DNA of 64,000 bases from Saccharina japonica (Eukaryota > Sar > Phaeophyceae > Laminariales > Laminariaceae): positions 345,197-409,196 of the forward strand of contig MEHQ01000067.1 of NCBI GenBank assembly GCA_008828725.1. Reading direction: 5' to 3'. The first letter of the stretch is position 1; every line of letters starts with the position of its first letter. The position numbers were made by a program, and so were the translations under genes. Positions 31,501-39,149 of this stretch are shown here, one piece after another. The notes beneath the pieces were generated by a model. That model was not told the DNA's origin. It did not search any database and saw only the letters and a list, made by a program, of their open reading frames with translations.

Positions 31501-33347
31501 CAAAAGTTCAGAAACTGTTTTTTGCCAAAAAACGGTACAGCAGTACCCCTATTATGGTGGCACGAGTCAACAGCTAAGACGGAGCCCCTGCTCTCCTCAC
31601 GATATTCCGCTCTGTTGCAGGGCTGGTGTCCAAGGTCTACCCGGCAGCGGAGCTGGTCGAGAAGACGATTGAGCTGGCGGACAAGATCGCGAACAAGTCG
31701 CTGCCCGTGACTCTCCTGGCCAAGGAAGCGGTGAACGCAGCGTACGAGGGGTCCCTCGCAGACGGTCTCCACCTCGAGCGCAGGCTGGTGCACTCCGCCT
31801 TCGCCCTGGTGAGTAAAATGTAGTGTGTTCTTGGAGTGAAAGGTAGCACGGTGGCCCTGGTGAGTAAAACATGTTGTGTGATTTTGAAAGTGAACAGCAG
31901 TGGCACGGTGGCGCCTGATGTACAGACAGGGGCAAAACGTGGGGGAGAAAGAGAGGCTTCCCAACTTATCCCTGAAGGACGCAAATGTATCATAGATGGA
32001 GCTTCTATCACCAACCGCGCACAAATGAGCAGGCAAGATTTTTTTTATTAAGGTACAGCAGTATTGCTTGAGATAACACGCGCAAAGAACGTGGGTGTTT
32101 TGGGCTTATTTTTGCATTGACTCCAAGGTCCTCCGTGATGTACCGTGTGGGACAGCATCCTCTATCCCGTCTATCTACAGCAGTTTCAATGTACGGTGTC
32201 GAAATACTTACCCGCCGTATCGACCGTTGCGAATACCATGGGCAACATACTTATACGACCCTCTATATAGCCCATATAGCTGCGATGTACAGTAGAATAC
32301 CTGTCACGTTTATTTTGCATGTAGATTATACTGGAGGGGTGGTGGTCAATAGAAAACGTATTCGCTTGTATCGCGCTTGCCATCGGATAATGTGCAGCAT
32401 GACCTTCCAAAGTCGATTGCCCAGACAACATCCCCCCAAAAATGAAGAAAATCAAGGGAAACTTAAACCAAATATTGTTGGGAAAGAGGTGTACTTTATA
32501 TCCATGCATGGTCGTAGTCGCATGACCAATGGCGATAGACCTTCGCATCCCTAGACTGCCGGGACGGCCAGCAAGGAGGGAGGGGGGGAGGGGTGTTTAC
32601 TACTCGGGTTGGTAAATACATTAAGTAGTTAATTATGTGCGTAACTCGAGGACGATATATCGAAATTTGGAACTCGATGGATCGAAGACGACCGCGGCCT
32701 CCGAGAATACCCTTACAGAGGGTTTTGACCTCGGGCGCAGGTAGTTCCGCTCAGCAGTCGTGATGGTGAGCGTGATAGGTTTGAAACACGCCGTCAGTTG
32801 TTTCAGGTACTCCCGCGAGATGTTCCACTTCTCTCGCTCTGCAGCGGGATTATCGCATGTCCGGTGAAACATGAGTAGTAGCTCGTACGTACGCGAGGCC
32901 GTTATTTCCCCTGTAAAGCATTCTGCAGCGTTGCAAGTTGAAACACGTGCCGACTCTCTTTGTTGTGGGCTGCCAACACGATTGCGGCTTGAAAGCAACC
33001 ACCCAAATCAACGCAAATGTGTATTGTTCCTCTCAAGGGTTCTCTGTGGTACTTCGTGCCTTGATACAGGGGTTCTGAATGGACCGGTCATGGACAGGTC
33101 GAATTAGGTTTTCGCGGTTTTACTTTCGTTCCGCGTGGTTGTTCCACTCTGTTTGCTATTTTTGGGACTCGCCGCACCTGCCACACACGGCAGAGCGGAG
33201 CCGGTTTAGGAAAACTACCAGTGCGCTTGTCCTGCTTGAACCTGAGATTTTGTGCCCATTCGTTTTTATTTTTGTTTTCAGGATGACGAGAAGGAGGGCA
33301 CGTCGGCGTTCGACGAAGGGCGCGACCCAGTGTGGACCCACCAGTAA
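19361..33347 (+). CDS. ECHS1: Mitochondrial enoyl-CoA hydratase, seven exons
   Basis: The enzyme adds water to trans-2-enoyl-CoA in mitochondrial fatty-acid beta-oxidation and branched-chain amino-acid breakdown. The joined exons give 291 residues, the usual length of the short-chain mitochondrial enzyme. Exons are 19361-19528, 25782-25902, 27259-27359, 29023-29149, 29658-29762, 31621-31808 and 33282-33347, all with GT/AG borders and compatible phases (0,1,0,1,1,0). Residues 1-30 are basic and hydroxylated, fitting a mitochondrial targeting peptide. The crotonase core follows: FNRPE (52-56), an oxyanion-hole region AFAAGAKF (94-101), [15 protein letters not shown] (133-147) and FGQPE (161-165). 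The catalytic glutamates are Glu145 and Glu165. Most relatives have Cys where this has Ser144. The C-terminus [10 protein letters not shown] is typical, and there is no peroxisomal signal. The start at 19361 was chosen because it gives the targeting peptide. A mitochondrial trifunctional or peroxisomal crotonase is less likely on length. Confidence 0.92.
19541..19735. repeat. Direct repeat just inside intron 1
   Basis: A segment of about 48 bp (TTTACGGCAGGCCGTATAGT and flanks) occurs at about 19541-19590 and again at 19683-19732. Confidence 0.8.
19751..20112 (+). mobile_element. Full-length tRNA-derived SINE in intron 1
   Basis: Starts CCGGTCGCCCCGGTAGGC. It has A-box-like TAGGCTAGCAGG and B-box-like AGTTCGAGCCC, a body, and the tail GATAATAAATGGGATGGAG plus a run of A. 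About 360 bp, same strand as the host gene. Confidence 0.8.
20113..20934. other. Intron 1 sequence with short dispersed words
   Basis: The words CCAAAATCAGGTA, GTACCTGATTTT and CTGATTTTGGC recur at about 20170-20360 and 20865-20920 in both orientations. No gene is visible. Confidence 0.4.
20935..21173 (-). mobile_element. SINE, reverse strand, head missing
   Basis: The tail (CCCATTCATTATCTTC on the plus strand) and body are clear. The element ends at an undetermined base where the tRNA-like head should follow. Confidence 0.7.
21174..21174. other. Undetermined base at a SINE edge
   Basis: A single N at the point where SINE similarity stops. Confidence 0.9.
21175..22424. other. Unassigned intron 1 sequence
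   Basis: No coding exon is recognised. 22125-22190 is GC-rich with a hairpin-like pair (CCCGAAGGGGCCCGG, then GGGGATACCCACCCGAAG). Confidence 0.35.
22425..22880. repeat. Dispersed repeat in intron 1
   Basis: 22425-22615 resembles 50685-50860 (shared GTGTTGTCTTCACATTAA and CGCAAATTAATGGGTAAAGC). 22625-22880 resembles 51180-51480 (shared ACCGGGTACGAGAAC and GGAAGACACCGGC). I cannot assign the family. Confidence 0.7.
23190..23295 (+). other. Exon-like segment inside intron 1
   Basis: A long pyrimidine tract ends in TTTCTAG at 23189, followed by 106 bp of open frame (ending [12 protein letters not shown]) and a consensus donor CCAG|GTACGT. The open frame needs a phase-1 start, while the surrounding enoyl-CoA hydratase intron is phase 0, so including it would break the enzyme. 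It may be a poison exon, a relic of another gene, or chance. Confidence 0.3.
23312..24040. repeat. CTCCGAGTACTCGGAGTA palindrome array
   Basis: Units around ACTCGGAGTAC and its reverse complement fill two related blocks of about 250 bp (23330-23580 and 23758-24040) that share long segments such as AGAGTATTAGAGTACTGG and GAGTACTTGGAGTATG. Ordinary sequence lies between them. Confidence 0.85.
24041..24710. other. Intron 1 sequence with MITE fragment
   Basis: 24600-24690 resembles the left part of MITE family D (GAGCTCCTCGCACATGGGGA and AACATGACCCTCGGAGAAG). The rest is unassigned. Confidence 0.4.
24711..24946 (+). mobile_element. MITE family B copy
   Basis: Terminal repeats GACGCATGCTACGGTAGAGG and, inverted, CTACCTCTACCGCAGCAAGC. 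Interior GAGCTCCTCACTTAAGGAGC, then GATTTGGAGGAAAATAAAAG. Confidence 0.8.
24972..25257 (+). mobile_element. MITE family B copy
   Basis: Starts AGACGCGTGCTACGGTAG and ends ATCGTAGCACGCATGCATCT. It lies 25 bp after another copy of the family. Confidence 0.75.
25258..25781. other. Intron 1, 3' end
   Basis: 25300-25430 holds a decayed MITE D fragment (GAGGAGCTCACC, CCTACCCTACCGTGGG). It ends in a C-rich pyrimidine tract and the acceptor CCCCAG. Confidence 0.4.
25782..25902 (+). CDS. ECHS1: Enoyl-CoA hydratase exon 2
   Basis: Codons 57-96 plus one base: [13 protein letters not shown] through [12 protein letters not shown]. Donor G|GTGAGC, phase 1. Confidence 0.9.
26180..26443 (+). mobile_element. 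MITE family B copy in intron 2
   Basis: GGATGCTACGATAGAGGTGC at the left, CGTGCTACTTCTATCGTATT at the right. A short solo end of the same family is at about 26083-26100. Confidence 0.75.
26589..26925 (+). mobile_element. Full-length tRNA-derived SINE in intron 2
   Basis: Starts CCGGTCGCCCCGGTAGACC, with A-box-like TAGACCAGTGG and B-box-like AGTTCAAATCC. Tail AATAAATGGGATGGAC at about 26900. Directly after it (26933-26985) is the dispersed block AGCAAAGATGAGCTTCGACG. Confidence 0.85.
26933..26990 (+). repeat. Dispersed 45-bp core motif
   Basis: CTAGCAAAGATGAGCTTCGA, then CTCGAGCTCACAGCTGTT and a T run. Related blocks are near 110, 2510 (reverse), 10765, 44010 (reverse) and 46245. Confidence 0.7.
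27259..27359 (+). CDS. ECHS1: Enoyl-CoA hydratase exon 3
   Basis: Completes Ala97, then [20 protein letters not shown] to IRKP130. Acceptor CAACAG, donor GTGAGA, phase 0. Confidence 0.9.
27529..28089 (+). mobile_element. MITE family B copy interrupted by a long-TIR element
   Basis: Left end CGACGCATGCCTACGAG, right end GTACCTCTATCGTAGTCC. The body is cut at 27607/27910 by a 302-bp insertion. Confidence 0.75.
27608..27909. mobile_element. Long-TIR foldback element nested in a MITE
   Basis: Ends CAAGGGCGCACAAAAAAAA and its inverted copy at the right (27899-27909 plus the T run). The inverted similarity continues inward over about 100 bp (CGACACCAC; AACCGGACCGTTGTGATC against GATCACAGCGATCCGGTT). 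Flanks are CCTTACA (27601-27607) and CCTCACA (27910-27916), a probable 7-bp target duplication with one difference. Confidence 0.75.
28304..28556 (-). mobile_element. MITE family B copy, decayed
   Basis: Right part GTGGTGCACCTCTGACC and ATAGCATGCGTC. The interior contains the reverse complement of the family body around 28370-28440. Confidence 0.55.
29023..29149 (+). CDS. ECHS1: Enoyl-CoA hydratase exon 4, catalytic
   Basis: [19 protein letters not shown] to IGLIPG. It carries both catalytic glutamates (145 and 165) and the oxyanion-hole Gly142. Acceptor CCTCAG, donor G|GTGAGC, phase 1. Confidence 0.93.
29240..29372 (+). mobile_element. MITE family B fragment in intron 4
   Basis: TGCGATAGAGATGTCACC, then GGTCACTTGAGGAGCTCC and ACCCGATGAACTAAG. 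The 3' terminal repeat is not visible. Confidence 0.5.
29658..29762 (+). CDS. ECHS1: Enoyl-CoA hydratase exon 5
   Basis: Completes Gly173, then [20 protein letters not shown] to AKKYG. GGTQRL is a hallmark of the crotonase core. Acceptor CGGCAG, donor G|GTGAGT, phase 1. Confidence 0.92.
29890..30203 (+). mobile_element. MITE family B, best-preserved copy, with a solo end before it
   Basis: 29952-30203 is a 252-bp unit with inverted ends CGCATGCTACGATAGAGGT and CCTCTACCGTAGCACGCG (two differences over about 22 bp). 29890-29951 is the left end of another copy. The interior palindrome GCTCCTCACTTGAGGAGC is at 29992-30009. Confidence 0.85.
30225..30420 (+). mobile_element. MITE family B, 3' part
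   Basis: CCCGATGCACAATCTCATGA, then TGGACGATTTTGGGTTGA, ending CTTTCGTAGCACGCGTC. Confidence 0.65.
30421..31298. other. Unassigned intron 5 sequence
   Basis: No gene or clear repeat. CCATCCGAAGATGTGCAGC (30610) recurs in altered form at 30915-30935 and 32375-32400, suggesting an old dispersed repeat. Confidence 0.35.
31299..31570 (+). mobile_element. MITE family B copy, decayed
   Basis: CAGGTAGAGGTGCGCCCTC at the left, ACGATTTTGGCCTAAGGAGC inside, ACCCCTATTATGGTGGCACG at the right, 50 bp before exon 6. Confidence 0.6.
31621..31808 (+). CDS. ECHS1: Enoyl-CoA hydratase exon 6
   Basis: Completes Gly208, then [20 protein letters not shown] to LVHSAFAL. This is the helical C-terminal part. Acceptor TTGCAG, donor GTGAGT, phase 0. 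The intron start repeats: GGTGAGTAAAA occurs at 31808 and again at about 31859. Confidence 0.92.
31809..33281 (+). other. Intron 6, without a clear MITE B copy
   Basis: 1473 bp. Apart from the duplicated GGTGAGTAAAA near its start I see no recognisable element. Confidence 0.4.
33282..33347 (+). CDS. ECHS1: Enoyl-CoA hydratase exon 7 and stop
   Basis: [20 protein letters not shown], Gln, stop TAA at 33345-33347. Acceptor TTTCAG, phase 0. Confidence 0.9.
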   Translation, partial: DDEKEGTSAFDEGRDPVWTHQ

Positions 33348-33864
33348 AATATTCGAATGAAACGGGGCGTTTTTTTTGTGCCTTCGCGAGGTGTTCGACA
33401 GGACGGAGGGATGCACACGGTCTAACCCCTGCTGCTATCACTCTACCGAGGGGAAGGGTGGGGGGGGGTATCACGCTGCTGCTGTCACGCAGTGAAGCGG
33501 ATATCACGCAGCAGCTATATTGACTCTGCTGCTGCTGCTGATGATGCTGATGGTGGCATGGTACGCTGTTGCTGAAGGCGAAGGACTAGCTTCGTGCAGA
33601 CGTTACAGCAGATACCGTAGCCCCGGCCTCGTGGGGGTTTTGGTGCTTGTGTAAGGGTGTGGTATAGACGTTTCACCAAACGTTGGCGGTCGCATACGAA
33701 CATGGTTCTTGATCATCGTTCGATGAGCGAAGTGGAGGCACACCGATGATACCGTAGAGTAAAGGTGCGTTCGACTGCATTATGCCTCTTTCCCTTAGAA
33801 GTTGTAAATGTTATATTGGTCTTTCTTAGATGACCTGTTCCGTTACGCACTTGCGCCAAGCTAG

Positions 33865-33865
<1 letters not shown>
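33348..33865 (+). other. Downstream flank of the enoyl-CoA hydratase gene
   Basis: Presumed 3' untranslated region and flank. GCTGCTGCTG runs occur at 33475-33550. No polyadenylation signal can be chosen with confidence. Confidence 0.35.

Positions 33866-33900
<35 letters not shown>
33866..33900 (+). repeat. Run of 35 G
   Basis: An unbroken G35. Such a run could form stacked G-quadruplexes, and its true length is uncertain because homopolymers are hard to sequence. Confidence 0.95.
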
Positions 33901-33901
<1 letters not shown>

Positions 33902-34115
33902 GGCTGGTCGGGCTCCACTTCATCCCGTGCTTCAGGTTTCGCTGGAGATATAGTGTTCCTGTTGTACAGGAGGCGATAATCTTGTTTTTACAGGCGTAGT
34001 CTTTCTACGTTAGGCGGTCACGATTTCGAGAGGGGCCAACTGGTCGGAAGCCACCATTCCATCACGTGTTTCAGCTTTACTCTGGAGATGGTGTTCCTGC
34101 TGTACAGCAGTAAAA
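33901..34115. repeat. Imperfect tandem duplication of about 135 bp
   Basis: CTGGTCGG, CATCCCGTGCTTCAG, CTGGAGATATAGTGTTCCTG and TGTACAG in the first unit match CTGGTCGG, CATCACGTGTTTCAG, CTGGAGATGGTGTTCCTG and TGTACAG in the second. Confidence 0.7.
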
Positions 34116-36750
34116 CACATAAATGTAGCCGCATTACGCGCATCAAGCTCTGGGTGTGATGTTGCTTTCAACCTCGTGCGTTCCGCGGTCTCTGGGCAAA
34201 CCCTGATCTCCGAGGGTTTGGGCATTTATGTCATGGACGCGTTCAACATTCGAGGCCGTGCGAAGCGTGTACGCAATATCCTCCCCGAGCCGCTGGCGAG
34301 GCTTGGAAATAGATCCTAGGGTTGTACTGTTTCGTGTGGCCTCGCGAGGTGTGGTTGATTGGTGCCTTTCGGGATTGGTTTTATGGTGGTATGCGGTATG
34401 CGTCACAATCTTGACACGGTATTATCGTCTCCTCCTGTGAACCATAAACATGTAATTCGAACCTATTACCCACTGTGTACCCTGCGTACGTTTAGTGCAA
34501 ATGCATGCCGAACAGTTGTTGCAAACCCACACCGAGAAGGTGTGCCTAAGGTCCTTGCAGCCATACATGCCTGAGTTTGAAAGGGGTCGGCTTAACTCAG
34601 GCGTCTATGCCACGCAGCTATATGTGGTGCAATTGTTTGGCGCAACGGCATAACAAACTGCGAGTTTGATCTGCCCGACCAAACTCAAATACGGCATGTA
34701 TGATTAATATGGTATGCGGTGCAATTGTAGAGCTGAATTGCTGCATACTTCACACGCGATACAAGTGCCGTGTTCACCGAGCGCACGCAAGGAGAAAGCG
34801 GATTATAGCATGGTTGCCCTCTCAGTCTCTTATGGGCCCAAAGGCTAAAACACGACATGAGGTTCGCGTCCTCCTTCCGACGGACGGAGCAGGTACCGCA
34901 CCTCTCTTCGTAGAGCGTTTTCACGATGAACGCTAAGCTTACCATGTATCCTATAATTTCGAGATGTGCTTGGGCTTGCGTGGTATACATGCTTTCAAGC
35001 CCGCGATCGGCCGGCGTTGCCCTTCACCTTGTTCTCGGGTGCGGTGCGCTGGGTGTATAGCGGAAGCCAATGCCTGAGAACACCGCGATTCCCATGATAA
35101 TTTGTCTGACTTTCACACCACGATCCCCATGCTGGTTCGAGGGCCAAACATGTACGAAGTATAATATTTATCATATCTCACCCACTCCCTTTCCCGATTT
35201 CCCCGTATGCCCCCCGTACTCGAAGGTGCCGCCACCAACCTTGTCATCATTGATATATTCTTCATCGTTTCTGTATATACTTGCTACAGTAGTACACACT
35301 GACTGTGTCCTCAATTGAGTTTCACATTACAGCTCCTTGGCACGAGAGCGGGGTCCCAATGAAAGGCGTGTGGTGTAGATGCTAAAAAAACACCAGACAT
35401 TCCGCAAGTAGGCAGGTATTGCTTGTCGGGGTGAACGGCCTGGTCGCACGGGCTTCAGCTCCTGACATGCAATTCAACTATTGGCGCTCAAACGGACGAG
35501 AGGAGGGAAATAGGATAAACAAAGTACCAGGTCTACTTCGTCGGTATTTGGCATTCCCCACACCGTAACGCCTTGTGCTATTACTGCATACTCGCTATCG
35601 GCGACTACAGATCAGCGAGTAGGCAGGTTATTGGTGTGTGGTTAACAAATTGAAGCTTCTTAACACGACCCCTCGATGGAGATGAACCATAATATATCCT
35701 CTACATTCTAAAATTAAACGGGGAACCTACAGCAGCTCCTAATGTAAACTTCTTGCTCGAGATCTCTTCGCGAAAGTTTCAAATGTTGTCACTCTGTCCG
35801 TGTACTCATCTGTACTACCTGTCTGCGTGTTTAACGTATGGGTACGCCATTTCGGCGAATTACGGCGTCGCAACACCATCAATGATTCCCGATTATCTTG
35901 TGACGGGGGGCCGACTCGTCTACAGGTAACGTAACAACTACAACGCAGAACCAAGCAGCTTAATGGGCATGCTAACGCGGTGGGTGATTTAGAGCATGGA
36001 CAAGCATACAAATCGCAAACACATCGCGCACAGACATTGGAACCCCCGCGGGTCTCCCTTATTTTTTATCAAGTGGACGTACCCGGTACGGTATGACTCC
36101 ATACGTTAAACATGGCGATGCCATCAATGGGTGTGGGCTTTACTTCTGGAAATGAACCAGGTGGTAACTGTTAATGTAGTGTTTTAGTTTCAGAAGCACA
36201 ATCCATACATAGCGTCATGTTTATGTCGTAGTCCCAGTACTGGGTTTGCTTGTACATCATAGTCTTATGCGTGTGATGTGTGAAACTGCAATTTTTCTAC
36301 GGAAAATTGCGGTTGGATTCTAAGTTTTCACGAGTGCTATATTTTAGATTTGCTAACAGAGTTCTCGGGGGACAAGACGGCAACGCCCCCTCATTCTCAC
36401 GCGATACTTGATACACAGTTATTCGTCTTTCCACCGTATTACGCCGCTATCGAACTCAGCCTACCTGCCCACTTGGCCGGGGCACGACGCGTCCAACCGC
36501 GGCACGATTGTTTCAGGAGGTCGTGTCGGCGTTCCGGCTGCCGTATACACTTCCCGTCTTCGCCGCGCCTTATAGGAGGCCAAAACAACCTTTGAAAGCC
36601 GAAGAAATCAACAGGAGGGCGCAGCGCAGCAGAAGCAACGGAAGCCGTGCACAAGATGAGGCAGAGAAGGATATAACGTAATCCGAGGAGCAATAATCTA
36701 GCAGCGGTGGAAAATAATAAACTCACCAACTTGTGGCGAGTACGACCAAA
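34116..36750. other. Unassigned stretch
   Basis: No conserved frame, RNA gene or clear repeat is visible on either strand. Confidence 0.4.
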
Positions 36751-37626
36751 CCATTCACGGGCATTTAGGTGCAGGTGCAGCAGCAGCAGACTTCAGCGGC
36801 ACCAACTTCACAGGCAGCAATTGCTCGGGCCAGGTAGTGTAACAATAAGCCTGCGGGGTGTGATGGAGCTGGAGAACAGATTCAGGAGCGTGATTAAATT
36901 CCGAGCTTAGACGGGTCCTCTGGTTGGAGAGACAAATTGCCAGGAAGCAGCGCAGATTACTCAGCCAGTCAGAGAAAGACGGCTAGAGTCTAACGGACAG
37001 TGTCGAGGGACACCTTTGGGGAGTAGTGGTCGGCAAGGCGGATACACTGATGATTCAGACTACGCAGGCATCTGGCGAACGGCAGGAAACGGAAGCGGGC
37101 ACCTTTAGCAAGAGGCTTCCCAATCAGCTGCAGAATTAGTAGGGTCACTCGATCATAGTACGGTCTACGCACGACGGATGATATTCTTTCCAGCGAGTCG
37201 TTTGCGAGAGATAGTGTGGAAATAAGCCAGCTTAGCTCGCAAGGAAATCTGTTCCCGAAGGTAGACGCTATTCAGCATTTATCTTGCAATATTCATCTTC
37301 TTTTGGAGTTCAAGCAACTGGTTTTCTCACAACTGCAGAGTTGGGTTGAAAACTCACTGGAGATGGGCTACTCAGCGTGTTTCTAGTAAGGACGTGGCGA
37401 AGGGGCATGAGTTCGAGAACTGGGCTGAACGTGCCCTGGTCATTACCGACAAGGGTCCGGGCAGTGGGGGTACCCATAATGAAGGGAGAGGTGAGCGTGT
37501 CGGACGCGGCAGGAAGCCGAGGAACGGCATCAAGGGTAGGTAGCAGCAGCAGCAGCGTAATCATCAACCGCAACAACAGCGATTCAGCGATTGCCGTGGG
37601 GGCGTGTAAAATTGGCTACCCCAGTC

Positions 37627-37691
<65 letters not shown>

Positions 37692-38660
37692 TGAGTAATC
37701 AAAATCAGCGACAGCAACCGCGAAAGCTGCAGGTCAGCGGTCGTGGTGGTGAGGGTTGGGACCGAGCACCAAACATTCGCCGACCGCTTGGCATGCATCC
37801 TCCGGTGCATCGTGCTGACCCCCACCAGCGGTGTCGAAAATACAACGACTTCGAGCGTTTCACACCAGTATTGCGCGAGACAAGTAGACCCAGGCCGTCC
37901 ATAGCCCCCCTGAGGCGCGCCACCTCGCCCGCGGGGTACTGCCCCCTTTGCAACCCCCCACATCCCGGACACAGTGTCCGACCGACAGCAGGCGTGGCCG
38001 CCATCCTACGACCAGGTGAACAACACCACCACCGCCGCCGCCTTCAGCAATGCTCTGATTGCCTATAGTTCCGATGTCACCGTTGCCGCCGAGACCGCCA
38101 ACTACTACGAGTCCGATGAGGACGCCGGTGGCTGCAACTACGAGCAAGACCAACAGCAAGCGCCACTGCCGCCTCTGCAGTACCAGCAACCGCCTCAACC
38201 GCTATCCTAAAATGACGAGAAACAACAGCCGCAACGCTGCAATCACAAGCAACAACAGGCACCGCCTCTGTAGGCCCAACAACATCAGCACCCTCTCGGC
38301 CATGTCCCGTCCTCTCTCTCTTCGCCTTATCCCGGAGAATGTGCATTCCCCCACAGTGCTCTGCATCTGCTGATGGAACGTCCAGTGCAGCATGGTGAAT
38401 CAGGTTCGATATTGTACGGGGTGTCAATAGCTGAGGAGAGGCTTACTGGCCAGTTTTACAGTGAAGAGTTCAATGAACGTATGGTAGGCCCGGACGGTAG
38501 TGCGATTTGGGTTTCTGACAACCGGGGAACTGTCCACATTTCAAACGACGGTGGCAACGCGTATGTCTGGGTGCGTATTTTCGTAGTAAAAAGAGCGTCA
38601 CTGGGGCAGGTAGTTTCAATCCGAAGACGCGGTCCAAACCTGTATTCAGTGTTTCGTTGA
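36751..38660 (+). pseudogene. Gag-like retroelement relic
   Basis: Weak evidence in pieces: a CAG run (37628-37691), a basic Gln/Arg-rich stretch after it, a degraded zinc-knuckle-like segment (YCPLCNPPHPGHSV, about 37936-37977) and, at about 38500-38565, WVSDNRGTVHISNDGGN, which resembles the start of copia-type proteases (W-V-x-D-x-G/R-x-x-x-H-x-S/T-N). The pieces are in different frames with stops between them. The catalytic Asp-Ser/Thr-Gly would be altered (DNRGT). It could be the other half of the copia relic on the opposite strand or a separate element. Confidence 0.4.
37628..37691 (+). repeat. (CAG)21 run
   Basis: About 21 uninterrupted CAG triplets. Confidence 0.95.
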
Positions 38661-38763
38661 CGAGAGTATATGTGACTCAGGGTATTGGATGCTAGGTTGC
38701 TTTTCTCCGGGGCACTCACGCGAGGTCAACATATACACTTGACGAGGAGGGTGTGTACCCGAG

Positions 38764-39037
38764 CACTACCACGGTATGGGTGGCACCTTATTATCCGAAC
38801 TCCTCACATGAGGAGCTCAACATATCATCCGAAAGAAACATGACCTCGAAGGAGTTTGTTCGCGCAACACCATCAAGCTCTACATGTGCTACAGCAGTCC
38901 TCAATCAAATGTATGTACCTGTATGTACAAGTACGAGTATTATACAAAACGGTGATTACGCGCTTAATGAGCTCAACCGGCCATAAACTATCGCCTCAGA
39001 AGGAAAAAATGTGCAATCTCTACCCTACCGTCGGATG
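38764..39037 (+). mobile_element. MITE family D copy
   Basis: Ends ACCACGGTATGGGTGGCACC and, inverted, CTCTACCCTACCGTCGG. Interior CTCCTCACATGAGGAGCTCA, CATGACCTCGAAGGAG and TTGTTCGCGCAA match the copy at 42683-42912. Confidence 0.7.
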
Positions 39038-39149
39038 AGTCGTACACCTGTTTCGACAACTCTCTGGTTTCCGCCCGTAACGAAATTGGGATGTACATTT
39101 GACGAGCAGTCTCACGTAAGACATACCCGTGGGAGTTGCAAAGGGAACA

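Noticed and set aside
37616..37972. Poly-Leu, poly-Ser or poly-Ala frames around the CAG run
   Set aside because: They are alternative readings of the CAG repeat on the two strands.
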